Below are positions 20,501 through 29,100 of a stretch of 64,000 nucleotides of DNA, piece after piece (the stretch's first letter is position 1; the number at the start of each line of letters is the position of its first letter). The position numbers and the translations under genes were made by a program. The DNA comes from a virus. The stretch lies in the IMG/VR virus record IMGVR_UViG_3300009370_000007, positions 43,023 to 107,022 of that record. The stretch is one strand, 5' to 3'. The notes under the pieces were generated by a model, which searched no databases, was not told the DNA's origin, and saw nothing but the letters and a program-made list of their open reading frames with translations.

Positions 20501-23500
20501 TGCCATTGAAAGTGTATTTGCAATAAAGATTGCATTCAGATTCTTTATTCCTGTTGAGTCAATAACCTTATCTGTTTGAATCCATACATCGCCATTTCCC
20601 GTTGGAGTAAATGTACTAACAACTGTATCGGAGTCATAGAAGAATGCAAGAATTTCTCTATCGGCAGCATATTGGGCAGCCTTGCCTGCACTAAGGGCGC
20701 TAAGTGAAAGCGCGTTAACAGAATCTATTGCAGAATAACGAACCTCATACCATCCAGATTTTGCCTCTGCATATTGAGATGGTGGCACACCAAAGGTTCC
20801 CCCGGATGGAACATTCTTATATGGTGCTAATTGCTGACCATATTCTCCGTCTAATGTTCCGTGGTATCCTCCGTTATTATAATAATATAAATCAGAAACA
20901 AGATTTGCAGAACCAGTTCCATCATACACAGCAGAATTATTTGCATGATAACGATATAGTGTATTATTGTTTGCAGTATTATACCAAAGATCACCATGAG
21001 GGTCTGCATTAGGAATCTGAGTTTCCCCATCAGAAAAGACAGGACTTAAAGTTGGGTCAGGACCATTATAACGATACTTCTCTATGTCGGTCGGGGCAGA
21101 TCCATCAATAGTCCTACGTCCATGTGGCTGAATATATGTAAAGACCTTGCCGTCAGAAAGCCCCTTTAAATTAGTAAGTCCTACAAAGCTGTCAGCAGAC
21201 ATATAGTCAGAGGGTTTGGGGTTTTGTGATTCTATAGAAACTTCTTCTAATTGAAATCCATCATAATATACCGTCTTTGAACCAGCAAGAGTTGGTTTTA
21301 ATTTTAGTATAATTTTATTTAATTCGTCCTTTGGAGATACTGATAAATCAAGAATTACATATTGTCTCAACCAGCCCCGCAAACCTGCTGTAGTTAGATT
21401 GCTAATATTAGTGGCAGTATCAGTAACAACATTGGCATCTTTGGTATAATCTTTAGAGTTTTCGGCAACAATACCGGCAACCTCAGAAACGCCTCCAGCC
21501 GAATCCGTTTCTTTTGAAAAATATGAAAGTATCCACTTCTTTCCCTCTGGAATATCAATTCCATATTTTTCAAAAGTTGTAGTGTCAGGAGTTCCTGTTG
21601 CAGTTGTATTTGAAAATATAATATCATATGATCCGGCACTTCCCGATGCAACTTTTAGACTACGAGGACTGTTCCAAAATTTTGTAGAATCTAAACTAAC
21701 TGTCCAACTACCACTTGCATCATAAGTTATTGCAAAATCTTTTAGAGATCTACGATTTGCCGTATCTATAGAATAAGCAGCTTCGGGTGGAGTTCCCCCA
21801 AATAATGAAAGTTCAGTTGGAATATAATTCTTCGTTCCAGACTTGGCTTCTGCAAATAACTGAAGATAAAGATCCCCCATGAATCCAGCCGATTGATTCC
21901 CCATAGTAGCATGGTCATTGGCATTATACCAAATTCCTGCGCTGCCAGCATCAGTATTTTGCCAACGAGAAACAATCCAACTATTTGCAGGGCCTCTATT
22001 CGTATCAATCCAGATGTCTCCATTGCCCGTTGCAATTGGTTCACTATCTGAGAAAAATCCTACAACAAAATGATCTGCTGATGCTGCCTTTAATAGACCT
22101 TGATTGGCTGTTAATTCAATTCTTTCTAATTGATTATTCGCAAACAAGGCAAGATTATATGCATTTGCAGCAAGGCTATTTGCTGCATAGGCAACTGCAT
22201 TTACCGCAAGAATAGATAAGTCTTTTCCTTCATACCAACCAGTCTTAGAAGAAGCTCTATTAAATTCATTTGTATAATAAACCGTTTGGGCCCAGGTTCC
22301 TGCATTGTCCTCGCCGAGCCCCCAAGTTTTGGAGAATGATGTATTTGTTAAATATACAAATGCAGCAGTATTATTAGACGTATTAAACCAAAGGTCGCCT
22401 CTTGGATTTGGATTAGCTGTTCCATCTTCCGATATTGCAACATTAGGTCCATAGGTAGGGGCGGGTTGATGTGGGTATGGATACTGATGATCCCAAAAAA
22501 TTAATGATCTTCGATCTGCAACATTTTGGGCAGCATAGGATTGTAGATAAATTCGACCAAAGGCATCGTTTGGAGCATGACGCCATGCAAGTGCTGTGGT
22601 ATGATCGGCTGGTGTATTGGCAAATCCACCAATAGAATTTTGCCAACGATGAATTGCCTTTGTGCTTAGAGTTCCATCGGGAAGAACGGTTTTGTCATCG
22701 CCACCAGTATTTGCATTAATCCAAACATCACCATATTGGGCAGTCAGATGTTTCCATGAACCAGCATAGAAGGTATCTGTATCTTGTGCGTCGGTATAAA
22801 TGGTAACTTCATGGAGGCTTGCATTTGCAGCAAGACGTTGGGCTTCTCTTGCTGCTGCGTCGGCATTGGAAATGTCAATTCCCAGCTTAATAAGTTCCTC
22901 TTCAAGTGTAAGACTTCCAACAGAACTTCCAGATACTTGGAGAGCCGAGTTGGCAATAATGTTAACATCTATTTCACACCATGCACTCGGATCATCGTCT
23001 ATCGTTCCGCTATAGGCTTCGGCTCCTCCATCGGCCCCAATGCCGGGAGTTCCTACAAGAATATATGAGGCATTACTCTGAAAACCTAATGTTGCCGTGT
23101 CTGTATTTCCGGCACCAAAGACAGTATTCGATGCACCACAACGTACCATTGCTTCTAATAATTTGCCACCCTTTGTTGTTGGGGTTCCATAACGATTATC
23201 TCTTAGTTCACCTGAACCAATAATAAAAACATAACAATTTGGCCCTAACAGATTCAAGTCGTCTGCCAACTTGTCGGCATTCGTATGATTATCTGGAGTT
23301 GTTATATTATAACGCCAACGCAGAGGGGTGACTCCCAGTGCTGCGGGAACTGTTTGAATTCCATTTTCAGTTGAAGAAGCTGGTGCGTTCGGCATCATTG
23401 TGGTATCACCATCATCAATCGTTGCACCACGGAAACCACCAACTACTCGATCCCAAATATATACGTCAAACTCTCCTTGGTCTGCCAGTTTAGTGGCCCC

Positions 23501-25843
23501 GGTATCAACCCAATATCTAGCGGTGGCGCTTTCAGCAGCTTCAGGATACAAACCAAAACCATAGGTTGGTATACTAGGATCTGCAAATGGAGCCATATTA
23601 GCTGGATCATCAAAGCCGTTGGTTATATTTTTTCCGCCTTGAGAAATAAGTCTAAAGGAATAATGATCTTTTTTCCATGAAGGATCTTCAACTTCGCGAA
23701 GCCTTAAAGATTCAACATCGAGATGCTGGTCTGTTTGATGAAAAGCATTGGTAATTTGCAGACCAACACTCATCATTTTGGTACCCGATGTTGGATAATA
23801 ACGATAGAAATATTGAGTATGTCCAGATGCAGTTAGAGTAACTTCATCAGCAGTTATTACCCGATTTCCAGTTACAGTATTTGCAGAACCACCACCATAA
23901 GAAATATGAGTTTTAGTTTTATCATCTAAATCAGCATCATATTCCACAATCCGCAATATGGGCGCTGTAACATCCGACCCGGAGCTGACCTTTGCACTAT
24001 ATGTAATTGCCCAATGTGTTTCTCCGGGTTTTAATGCAATGGCAGGAGTCACAACACCAACGGTCTTATCTGACACAGAGGCAAATGCAGTATTTGAAAT
24101 TCGTAGAACTCGATTTCCTCTGAATCTTGGATCTGGATTTACATATCCATAGACATCTTCACTATATGATGATGTTGCATCATATCTAAATGCCTCAAGT
24201 CCAGCGGGAACCCATCTTCGCTTGTTTCCATGCTGCGCGAACTTCCCTATATTAAAATTCCAATTCTTGAATGCCATTTCACCAGCAGTTGTCAGATCAG
24301 TTCCTTGGGTATCATCTAAAAATTGTTCTTCAATCCAATCCAGAGAAGCACTAAAATTGGAAATAGACGCGCTTTCAACATGAGTTGCATTTGTAGAAAT
24401 AGTACCTAAAGCAAGATATTCTTCTGGGGAGGGAAGAACAGTCCATTCATCTGCCCCGCTAACATACATCCACCCAAGCTCAAGTTCGTTAATAGCCATT
24501 TTGAAATCATCACCATGACCGTGATTTCCAATACTATCGGAATCATAAGGATTCGTTGTATCGGATCTCCAAATAACCCACGCATCCGTATTTCCGGCAA
24601 TTGAATTAACAACCCCGGGAATAACATTCTGCCGAGTCCCGTCAACGCCAACAGTGAATCCGTTTTTTGTCGCAGAAGGTTCGCCATCTGAACCAAAGGA
24701 ATGAACCCAAAGATATTTGGCAGTATCCACATTAAATTTACTATGGTTTAGTTTAAATCCTAATGCGGGAGAATTAATATCAACTGTGGACGTAACATTT
24801 TCCAGTACATTAATTCGACTTCCATGAGAACTTAAAGCAGTCTGAAGAGATCCGGCGGGGCCACCGCCGCCGCGAATAATAGGTTGATTATCACCATCAT
24901 AGATAATAATTCCACCCGCCTGTATATTTCCATCCTTATCAATATGCCATCCCGAGCCGGGAGTAGATTGATTCCACGAAATGCTATGAATTACATTTGC
25001 AACCTTTTGATTTGTGACAGTCAGGTCTTTAATGAATGCACCAAAAATAGAGCCTTCGTTATCAATTCTTAAACTTGGATGATTGAAATCAAATATAATA
25101 TTATCATATTTAATTGAACTTATGCCTGTTGCCAAACTAGTCTCAGGTGTTGGATAGGTTAGTGTTCCATCTGTTGCATCTGTTCCCGTTAACCCACGAC
25201 AAGGATCAAGTTCAATTCTAATTCCAATAATTTCTTTATCTTTAGGAGTGACAGCCCTCCAATTAATAGTCTGCCACACATTAAGAGTGTGGTCGGGAGC
25301 AATTGGAGCAACAAAAGTAGTGGAGCCCTTTGAGTCTTTATTTGCTGCATCTCGATAGGAAAGCGTAATTGAAATTCCAGGGGTTCCATCTGTATATGAA
25401 TCTAATTTATAACTATAACTTCCCGTAAGGAATATATTCTGATAGAGTGGTTCATGATTTTCGCCCTGGCCATCAAAGTCAATATTACGATACCAATAAT
25501 TTGTAGATCCTGTATTTTCAAAATCTACACTATAGGCACCAGTAAAGGCGTCTGTACTTCTGGACCAATTTGATCCGACAGCCGTCCATCCATCGGCAGG
25601 CGAAGAGGGGTCTGCCCATTGATTAAATCGAGGATTAAATCCATAGATGGTTGCAGAATCTTGCTGGGTGTCTGTATCCCTATCAACAATGAGAGCATCT
25701 GCGGTGATAGTGCCAGCAACATGAAAGGTAGAGTTAGGAGATGCCGTATGAATACCAACACGGCCATCATACCCAACAGAAATTGATGGTTTGGTTGCCT
25801 CAAAGGTGGATCTAAATTGTGTATTACCAATAAATTGCGGCAA
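11522..25843 (-). CDS. giant modular tail fibre protein (4773 residues)
   Basis: This single frame of 14.3 kb starts with TTG at 25843, with AAGGA 8 bases upstream and no in-frame ATG nearby. The N-terminus has a fibre-type motif (VGIHTASPNSTFHVAGTI). About residues 1030-3370 hold six tandem modules built from the blocks NGDVWI-T, FRY-ANSSAVY-GTG and SGWYE-RD, separated by Ala-rich helical linkers and carbohydrate-binding-like beta domains. Residues of about 3370-3680 form a LamG/concanavalin-like domain (GLRGHWKFDG, RTLAVWFKPI, NTWNFVVTTWD, MVANFDEARYYDRVLT). The end (INAGTLTSQSIGSG..., DVDEINAGSITLGDF) resembles the C-terminal part of central tail-fibre proteins. I infer a long host-recognition fibre. 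A protein this long is exceptional for a phage, but the frame shows no interruption. Confidence 0.8.
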   Translation of the reverse strand: MPQFIGNTQFRSTFEATKPSISVGYDGRVGIHTASPNSTFHVAGTITADALIVDRDTDTQQDSATIYGFNPRFNQWADPSSPADGWTAVGSNWSRSTDAFTGAYSVDFENTGSTNYWYRNIDFDGQGENHEPLYQNIFLTGSYSYKLDSYTDGTPGISITLSYRDAANKDSKGSTTFVAPIAPDHTLNVWQTINWRAVTPKDKEIIGIRIELDPCRGLTGTDATDGTLTYPTPETSLATGISSIKYDNIIFDFNHPSLRIDNEGSIFGAFIKDLTVTNQKVANVIHSISWNQSTPGSGWHIDKDGNIQAGGIIIYDGDNQPIIRGGGGPAGSLQTALSSHGSRINVLENVTSTVDINSPALGFKLNHSKFNVDTAKYLWVHSFGSDGEPSATKNGFTVGVDGTRQNVIPGVVNSIAGNTDAWVIWRSDTTNPYDSDSIGNHGHGDDFKMAINELELGWMYVSGADEWTVLPSPEEYLALGTISTNATHVESASISNFSASLDWIEEQFLDDTQGTDLTTAGEMAFKNWNFNIGKFAQHGNKRRWVPAGLEAFRYDATSSYSEDVYGYVNPDPRFRGNRVLRISNTAFASVSDKTVGVVTPAIALKPGETHWAITYSAKVSSGSDVTAPILRIVEYDADLDDKTKTHISYGGGSANTVTGNRVITADEVTLTASGHTQYFYRYYPTSGTKMMSVGLQITNAFHQTDQHLDVESLRLREVEDPSWKKDHYSFRLISQGGKNITNGFDDPANMAPFADPSIPTYGFGLYPEAAESATARYWVDTGATKLADQGEFDVYIWDRVVGGFRGATIDDGDTTMMPNAPASSTENGIQTVPAALGVTPLRWRYNITTPDNHTNADKLADDLNLLGPNCYVFIIGSGELRDNRYGTPTTKGGKLLEAMVRCGASNTVFGAGNTDTATLGFQSNASYILVGTPGIGADGGAEAYSGTIDDDPSAWCEIDVNIIANSALQVSGSSVGSLTLEEELIKLGIDISNADAAAREAQRLAANASLHEVTIYTDAQDTDTFYAGSWKHLTAQYGDVWINANTGGDDKTVLPDGTLSTKAIHRWQNSIGGFANTPADHTTALAWRHAPNDAFGRIYLQSYAAQNVADRRSLIFWDHQYPYPHQPAPTYGPNVAISEDGTANPNPRGDLWFNTSNNTAAFVYLTNTSFSKTWGLGEDNAGTWAQTVYYTNEFNRASSKTGWYEGKDLSILAVNAVAYAANSLAANAYNLALFANNQLERIELTANQGLLKAASADHFVVGFFSDSEPIATGNGDIWIDTNRGPANSWIVSRWQNTDAGSAGIWYNANDHATMGNQSAGFMGDLYLQLFAEAKSGTKNYIPTELSLFGGTPPEAAYSIDTANRRSLKDFAITYDASGSWTVSLDSTKFWNSPRSLKVASGSAGSYDIIFSNTTATGTPDTTTFEKYGIDIPEGKKWILSYFSKETDSAGGVSEVAGIVAENSKDYTKDANVVTDTATNISNLTTAGLRGWLRQYVILDLSVSPKDELNKIILKLKPTLAGSKTVYYDGFQLEEVSIESQNPKPSDYMSADSFVGLTNLKGLSDGKVFTYIQPHGRRTIDGSAPTDIEKYRYNGPDPTLSPVFSDGETQIPNADPHGDLWYNTANNNTLYRYHANNSAVYDGTGSANLVSDLYYYNNGGYHGTLDGEYGQQLAPYKNVPSGGTFGVPPSQYAEAKSGWYEVRYSAIDSVNALSLSALSAGKAAQYAADREILAFFYDSDTVVSTFTPTGNGDVWIQTDKVIDSTGIKNLNAIFIANTLSMAGEYPSIDTGVTRDGQILYWNTAPDSAIGRMYLESYAAGVLGKFNRGTNIMPRGLSLFDAPTYDYLITEDSQASDIPYVIGTFNDAYGSVTLDDTVGHIGENSLKLTTVGSSGTMLQILFANTESDVLARATPDIATFREYGIPIPKGKKWIYSAYVKSNEALASGLKFSWYTSNVGSASHILGLNGEYDASGYPATSSAFDLIEQDNETVFTRYECVIDLTSGDSANSTHIIPGIQIKRTANIVNLDAFQLEEAVGDNRTASEFKEPSDGVAVIFGRRITDGKLVAFYGNEAPGPMGPNPEITPSGYPNPEPHGDFWINTEAGANNNMMFRYFANSSAVYQGTGVHAHTYAAIHGPGETPTASSNSGWYDIRDKKVYTAEILASAAQAAADREIIAFFENHNADVDDFKPTGNGDVWIHQNKTVNPNGTANLGAIFVANSGAHDSEGMIPTDHEDGGGNTLTWHRAPNNAIGLMYLQSYSETSGKVVTFFANSAAQIQVATYPSSAKWRGYGPLPETTPTGQPNQRPHGDMWLNTEPGSNNNQLFRYYQNAVGTYQGTGTANLTPYVFRYPNNKLAESNPKSGWYEMRDASIYVVNATAYSAVSDALKGIQDAADAAAKADRDIKTFIQPTEPTPLGNNDVWINTSVLDDFDRVNTWSVSTFVNNYSETTYDPTNPDTGFPPGTKKVRWEGPPDYEISGLGSFYLQAYLEATNRSKNYFPRPISLFDEQHYDYLITETSKASNTPYAIGIPQYSTTVTIDDTVGHIGENSLKMTIAGTTSSYMQILFANTRSTRAAEPVATPDIATFRKYGILVPKGRKWIYSAYVKSDTAITDGLKFSWYTSNVGSASHIFANSVSAVDLPASTDGVTFHRYSCIIDLTKSHNANVTHLIPGIQIDHIASHINFDAFQLEEIHPDVEALLPSAYITSDEGPGMSWSRGLTDRAMISHLADHRGTDPNYFGPDPRYDQNGRVVADPHGDFWCDTANNFAVFRYHANDSAVWAVSNDTGTANLGCEAFYYVSATNPFPGADLAVGQKFPKSTKGHSGWYEIRDQTVLEIERNLSGNAGRLETAQTSLQSVTAALTTGDGLDSLLGPLGSGEDHSGGLIERLKQVEILDDNEIVAFIQPTNPYPNVANGDIWVDTGRYPTVNSWSISRWQNTSATIPPGPDGYWANPNTYTYDIGAGSTPGYAPLGAFGKFFLTNYLASLGSNKNYMPRGYSLFDSRDDDYSIVGALTHAPATAIQRPYPITHQALELVPDSGTEVSSIVTSVGFDDTQESPVGGRTLKVVVTANASPNYGVALSFANTTNPMLQGTDSRKRFGSDFAINIPKASKWLFSAYVKTDVLPQVGHGVRATFTGANSSTIDGSLDAFHGGYVWGLEYSDVSLSQLRQGPDAVNEWKRLSWLFDLSGDIDEYTNDTGSHNLYANTFTRIIPRLDIRQHLSATPGAITNWHFAGLQLEQVAGDTSYAGASALEPTFFMAPDEGPSINWNRGLSDGAVRIYEGMSHERGGNWNPWGPDPTKTQSGIANPAPDGDRWLNTDLNLEFVYQANSTNRTSNSIYMFANTSSDAKSGWYLVGTIQPPAAPDSDGLRGHWKFDGAFKEGALKRGGPAFGGTTKVYNGTKGLVANVFHDYAGDMGPALVRVTGTNQNGYANVVNKLHRSTDAIIGHSFTSNAEINSSTDGAGVIVDLIDEDEPLWGQDTKERTLAVWFKPIAYDDIATESAIWDAGYTNYGRFGNANKTGRSYATLEQKDLWVEYSSNDRRANGHYSNAMFWEAGGGPEHYIGFGTSPGQRGTFTGTGAIKQNTWNFVVTTWDFNKSKQSFFIYNVDDGLVYANTNTTITVSQPAPSVNVHLGGIASGFGTSKEMVANFDEARYYDRVLTVPEIQGLFITHPGDQDLDLGGFVYEDGDTIDRMKPFQPGATDGRHLYLSVRNKRGPGFSQVNDQYAYLHGYNQDAQAAPVNGFIQTREETTDEFGDDLTVHKLTEAKHGPIKVGITGTKDDGYILYQTNAISGTAGVFSPATGGESRHFAFAQPTARRANSSGGWSTWRYDDGEGDWHYIYPNDKEILVIGDARVSKDPDFDVIDIWSLAPASPRTIRNSSDVIITDVDQPGVSSNWARELSSSGGAGGGIVYEDETTATILDRLADGDKYLHQPHWTRGARHGKDGEDSWIEFRANQHPTFVNNEEDYNNHLWATSIHIYWGQNITDFTTGIRDGVTKYQYAIIAKADSPGATWTNVAGVFTGLDTDYPTVSSVEDPKSWANSRPLLLANTGPDAVFFPTIEQQDPTNAKYAGRNPEGISLPTIDPVGQFVGTLRIFVGNTWWTSAAETDGIQDSDGGAPQHWHIASDTSDSRTIPSIHEVEIWRGSAGRDSYAGDFAGRPETDNSLIGDVSVNYASVIEALGGTGSEIADMIADTGDVQITDTMIEGLSGEKINAGTLTSQSIGSGAILTGHLEVLGGYNNLIFDPDFIHGYLQYPSPGVHRVTGVDSGLTESIGYGIEEQIRAHCAYDRWANGHNDGQCTANVTFDYSHPDISGYLNPAAGNIITANLHWTVAEVNRLNGGAGTHWSLIDYQDGADHITHPDAYSSDGGTVTLSADNSKMFMSVWLPPGYHSNGGSVGWWYESDWETGSQSDWEADRARVAISHNKVMFGTHGQAQNPVKLMGEGYVVGGSGRNEMRYTIGPTSNVGTDVTNPANRRLVSPANTVFSFSIWARKLDSQDHGTLYHDGTPKPPQAGNTDRYNHPGYRSVDPGPDDKNIWGPDHWDTDTDRYGALQDGAGTNRTGKANNIIRACAEFFAADGTRCGKIVGPWTEPFHQPSAGLSHVSGSVYSAGTTDADPLTKNFGRYKYGWREINFTGNGAAVEYGRSGHEINRVWSIRDRGIISPDQIPQTVRPEISYMTVGVEFSLGARVGTWGTVGDNISPNAQGAHYFLAGPKLARAVGTLDVDEINAGSITLGDFKSKYGIGTSGKMTLDGENSRIIVSD
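15740..22740 (-). repeat. six tandem modules inside the giant fibre gene
   Basis: Six units of roughly 230-500 codons follow one another, with approximate boundaries at 22740, 22080, 20645, 19318, 18628, 17145 and 15740. Each begins with an 'I.FI.P / NGDVWI.T' block, then a 'RWQNT / W..APN.AIG..YLQSY' block, then 'PHGD.W.NT..NN...FRY.AN', and ends with 'SGWYE.RD' plus an Ala-rich linker. Longer units add a 200-residue insertion (MPRGLSLFD...HIGENSLK...KGKKWIYSAYVKS). Units 3 and 5 are similar even at nucleotide level (17951-18225 against 19961-20229), which points to recent duplication. Confidence 0.8.
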
Positions 25844-25854
25844 TTCGATATTCC

Positions 25855-26109
25855 TTATAGCTTATCAATAATAGTCTGAAGAAGAGACTTGACTTCCCCC
25901 ATATCGTTCTTCAAAATATTAATTTCGTCTTTCATACTATTTATTTCATTTTCAGCAGTTTTGCTACGCTCGAATTGCTTGCGGCGAATTAAATGTTGTT
26001 TAAATTTATTTAAATCAGAAGGAAGGAGAGCATTGTTAGTTGGATCTTTAACAAAAGAAGAATTCTCTGTTTTTAAAAGCCGATCTTCATCTAGTTCATC
26101 ATTTCTCAT
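25855..26109 (-). CDS. small coiled-coil protein between two giant structural genes
   Basis: The protein has 84 residues and is strongly charged. Residues 1-35 are polar (MRNDELDEDRLLKTENSS...), and residues 35-84 form a regular heptad pattern (RRKQFERSKTAENEINSMKDEINILKNDMGEVKSLLQTIIDKL) typical of a coiled coil. It lies 12 bases upstream of the giant fibre TTG start and 10 bases after the DUF4815 gene. A trimerisation or chaperone role for the adjoining fibre is possible but is inference. I recognise no family. Confidence 0.6.
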   Translation of the reverse strand: MRNDELDEDRLLKTENSSFVKDPTNNALLPSDLNKFKQHLIRRKQFERSKTAENEINSMKDEINILKNDMGEVKSLLQTIIDKL

Positions 26110-26118
26110 AATAGCCTT

Positions 26119-29100
26119 TTAAGTTAAAGCAATTGCTCTTAAATCTCTAATCACAGGAGTCTTATTTCCTGTAGAATCATCAGAGTGCATCACTAATTTA
26201 ATTGCAAATGTTTGGAAAGTATCATACGAATCCTCATATTTTCCTTCATAGGCAATGCGTTCGCCGGGTGTTCCATATTCATATTCTGACACAGGAAGCA
26301 TATCAACACTTTCAGGTGAACTGGGTTTAAGATCAAACCGCCCACTAGATTGAGGCTGAAGCCTGACCCAAGATTTTTGATCGAACGTGTCTGGATCTTC
26401 GGCAGCAAGAACTTTATAATAAACATGAATATTAGTTCCAATTGGTTTGTGTGCAGTAACATAAACCTTAAGATCCCTTGCGTCAAATCCCTTTCTTAAA
26501 TTTACTCTCCGAGTAATATATCGGAAATCTGCATTTCCACCAGAAGGAGAAGTTTCTCCCATATATGTAAATTCTGCATTGACCGTGGGGCTTCCCGTCT
26601 TATTTACCCAAAGTGGATTACTATGATAACCAGAACCAGCGTTTGTTAGTTCATATGTAGCAACACCATTGTCACCAGAATTATCAGTAAGAACTGTAAT
26701 CAATCCTCCTGTTCCTCCACCTCCGACTGCCTCATAGGTATCATCAACTGTTGAGCTGTTGTCTCTGCCATCAGAAATCTTTTCAATTTGAGAATACTTT
26801 AATTCGCCATTATTAATCTTATGTTCAGTATATGACAATTTAACTTGCGTTGGATCAATCATCGGACTAGTAAAATCAGTACCCTCAGAAGTCAGTCTTG
26901 CCTTTACTTCAAATGTACCAAACTCGTTTGCAGGAAAATCATCATCATTTCTTAATTTAAGTGCCTCAGTTAAAGTTTCATATGTGGAATTTGGAACAAG
27001 ATCATCGTAGGCACCATAATTACCATCCTCATCCTGTCCGCGATATTGATAAGAAATGTCTGTTTGAGTTGGTTCCATGTCAGTAAGTCGAACTGCAAAT
27101 GTATGAATGGTACTATTTCCGGTTGCCATTTGCTCGCCCGCTCTTAACGTGAGCGTGGCATCAGAATTTGAGAATTTACATCTGCGAAGTCTAAACATTA
27201 TGTCTGAATATGGATCTTGTTTCCAAGGAGAATGTGGGGCTCCTTGAATATCAGATTTAAACATTGTTCCACCAACTTGATCTGAAGTTGTTGCGAGAAT
27301 TGAATTTTCATGTCCACCAATAGGAACGGCTCCTGTATCAATTCCTGTTCCTACTAGATTTTCTCTTGAATCTGCCGTCCATAATTTATACTTATCGCTG
27401 GCAGAAGAAACAACAAAGCAGTAAGTTTTTCCTGGCATTAAATATGCCGGAGCATCAAATTTAAATGAAGTCCAAGTTGATGCCTTTGTCATATCTGGAA
27501 CTTGATTTCTTGTGCCGTCTGGACTTTCTATGTATGGGTCTGCGTCTGTAATAACAACTTCATCAGCAGTAAGTTCTGCCCATGCATGAGAACCACCACC
27601 CACAGATAAAATGACATTATCAGGAAAATTATTAACCATTGGTCTAATATCTACCCTAACTGGAAGGTCTGCGTCTCCTCCTCCCTTAGTAGACCCAACA
27701 ACTGAAACTTGTGTATTTGGTTTATCGGCAAAGAATAAATCTATTCCAGAAAGCCAAACTCCACCTTGAGCCATTCCGGTTGATGGTATAGTAAATGATT
27801 GTGCCAACGGATCTTGCCATTGTCCCTCCATTGCCCCAACTACTGTGCTCATTGCGGCATCTTGTGTGGCTTGTATATGGCCCTTGAATACAGTCTCAAT
27901 AAGATCAGGATCTGTTGTAACATTTGCCTGGGCATTGAGCTTGCCATGTGTAATCCAATTAAGAGCTTTACTATGATAAAGATCCCCTGCCGTAAGAGAA
28001 ATAGTAGGAGGAATAAGATCACCTGTTTTTTGATTAACGCTGCCTATACCATGCTGTGTAATAACAATATCAGTAATACAACCACCCGAGGTAATGCAAT
28101 ATCCCTCAACGCCGTCAACATCCCCTCCAGTAAATTTAACTCCAGGGAAATTAAAAGTTCCTGTCTCCGTTCCAAGTCCAAAATAATTATAATCCTTTGC
28201 CTCTTGAGAATCCTTGTGAACAATCTTTCCCCAAACATTATCTCCACGGAATTCCCCCGAGCCAGTTTCCCAGGGATGAGTTCCGCCACAAGAAGTTGAG
28301 CCGCCGGGAATAGTCACATCACTAACAATAGCAAATACTCCTTCGCCTCCATCTGATGTAGTACGAAGGGGATATATACCATCAGCTTCTAATGGATTAT
28401 TTGCAATCTCATGAAAATTTGCTTTTTCAAGTTTTGTGAAGTATTTCGTCGTCGAGACAACAGCATCTCTTGTTGTTTCTGTCCAACCTTCGGCTGAATA
28501 CTCTCCATGAGCAAAACTGGTTGTGTATATTGGATTATTATCTCCACGATTTGAAATTGAAAAAGTTCTCGCACCATATGGAAACATAATTTTTTCAGGA
28601 TTAAATGGTAAATGGAACATTCCAAAAAATTCACCATGTCTATTTGTATATGGAACATTTCCACAACCAACAGGAAGTCCGCGATAATCAGAATATAGAT
28701 TATTGGCTACGGGAGCCGCAGCCTTATTAATTATGGTATATGTCGAGCCAGTCGTGGGAGCATCTGACTCGACAATTTCCCGAGAATACGCATATCCCTT
28801 CTTGGCTCCGCTATCTATATACCTATCAATCATGAAAGAGGTTCCCTCACCCGGAGCTTTGACAACTCTTCCATTAGAATCTTTTTGAGGAACTCCTCGA
28901 ACAATATTAACCTGAGTTTGACCCGCAATCATTTCATTTGTGTCTAACGCTCCGGCACCAGTAAGAGGATAATAACCAAAGGAATTTGAAGTATAGATTT
29001 CGGCGTCTGGAGCAAGTTTAATCCAGCCTCCTCGATCTGTTCCAAGATCATTTTTCAATGTTGCATGAGAACCAAAGCGCCTATTGTCTGTATTTGCATC

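Noticed and set aside
15740-22740. CRISPR-like or satellite repeat array
   Set aside because: The repeats are in-frame protein modules of several hundred codons with diverged DNA, not short identical repeats with spacers.
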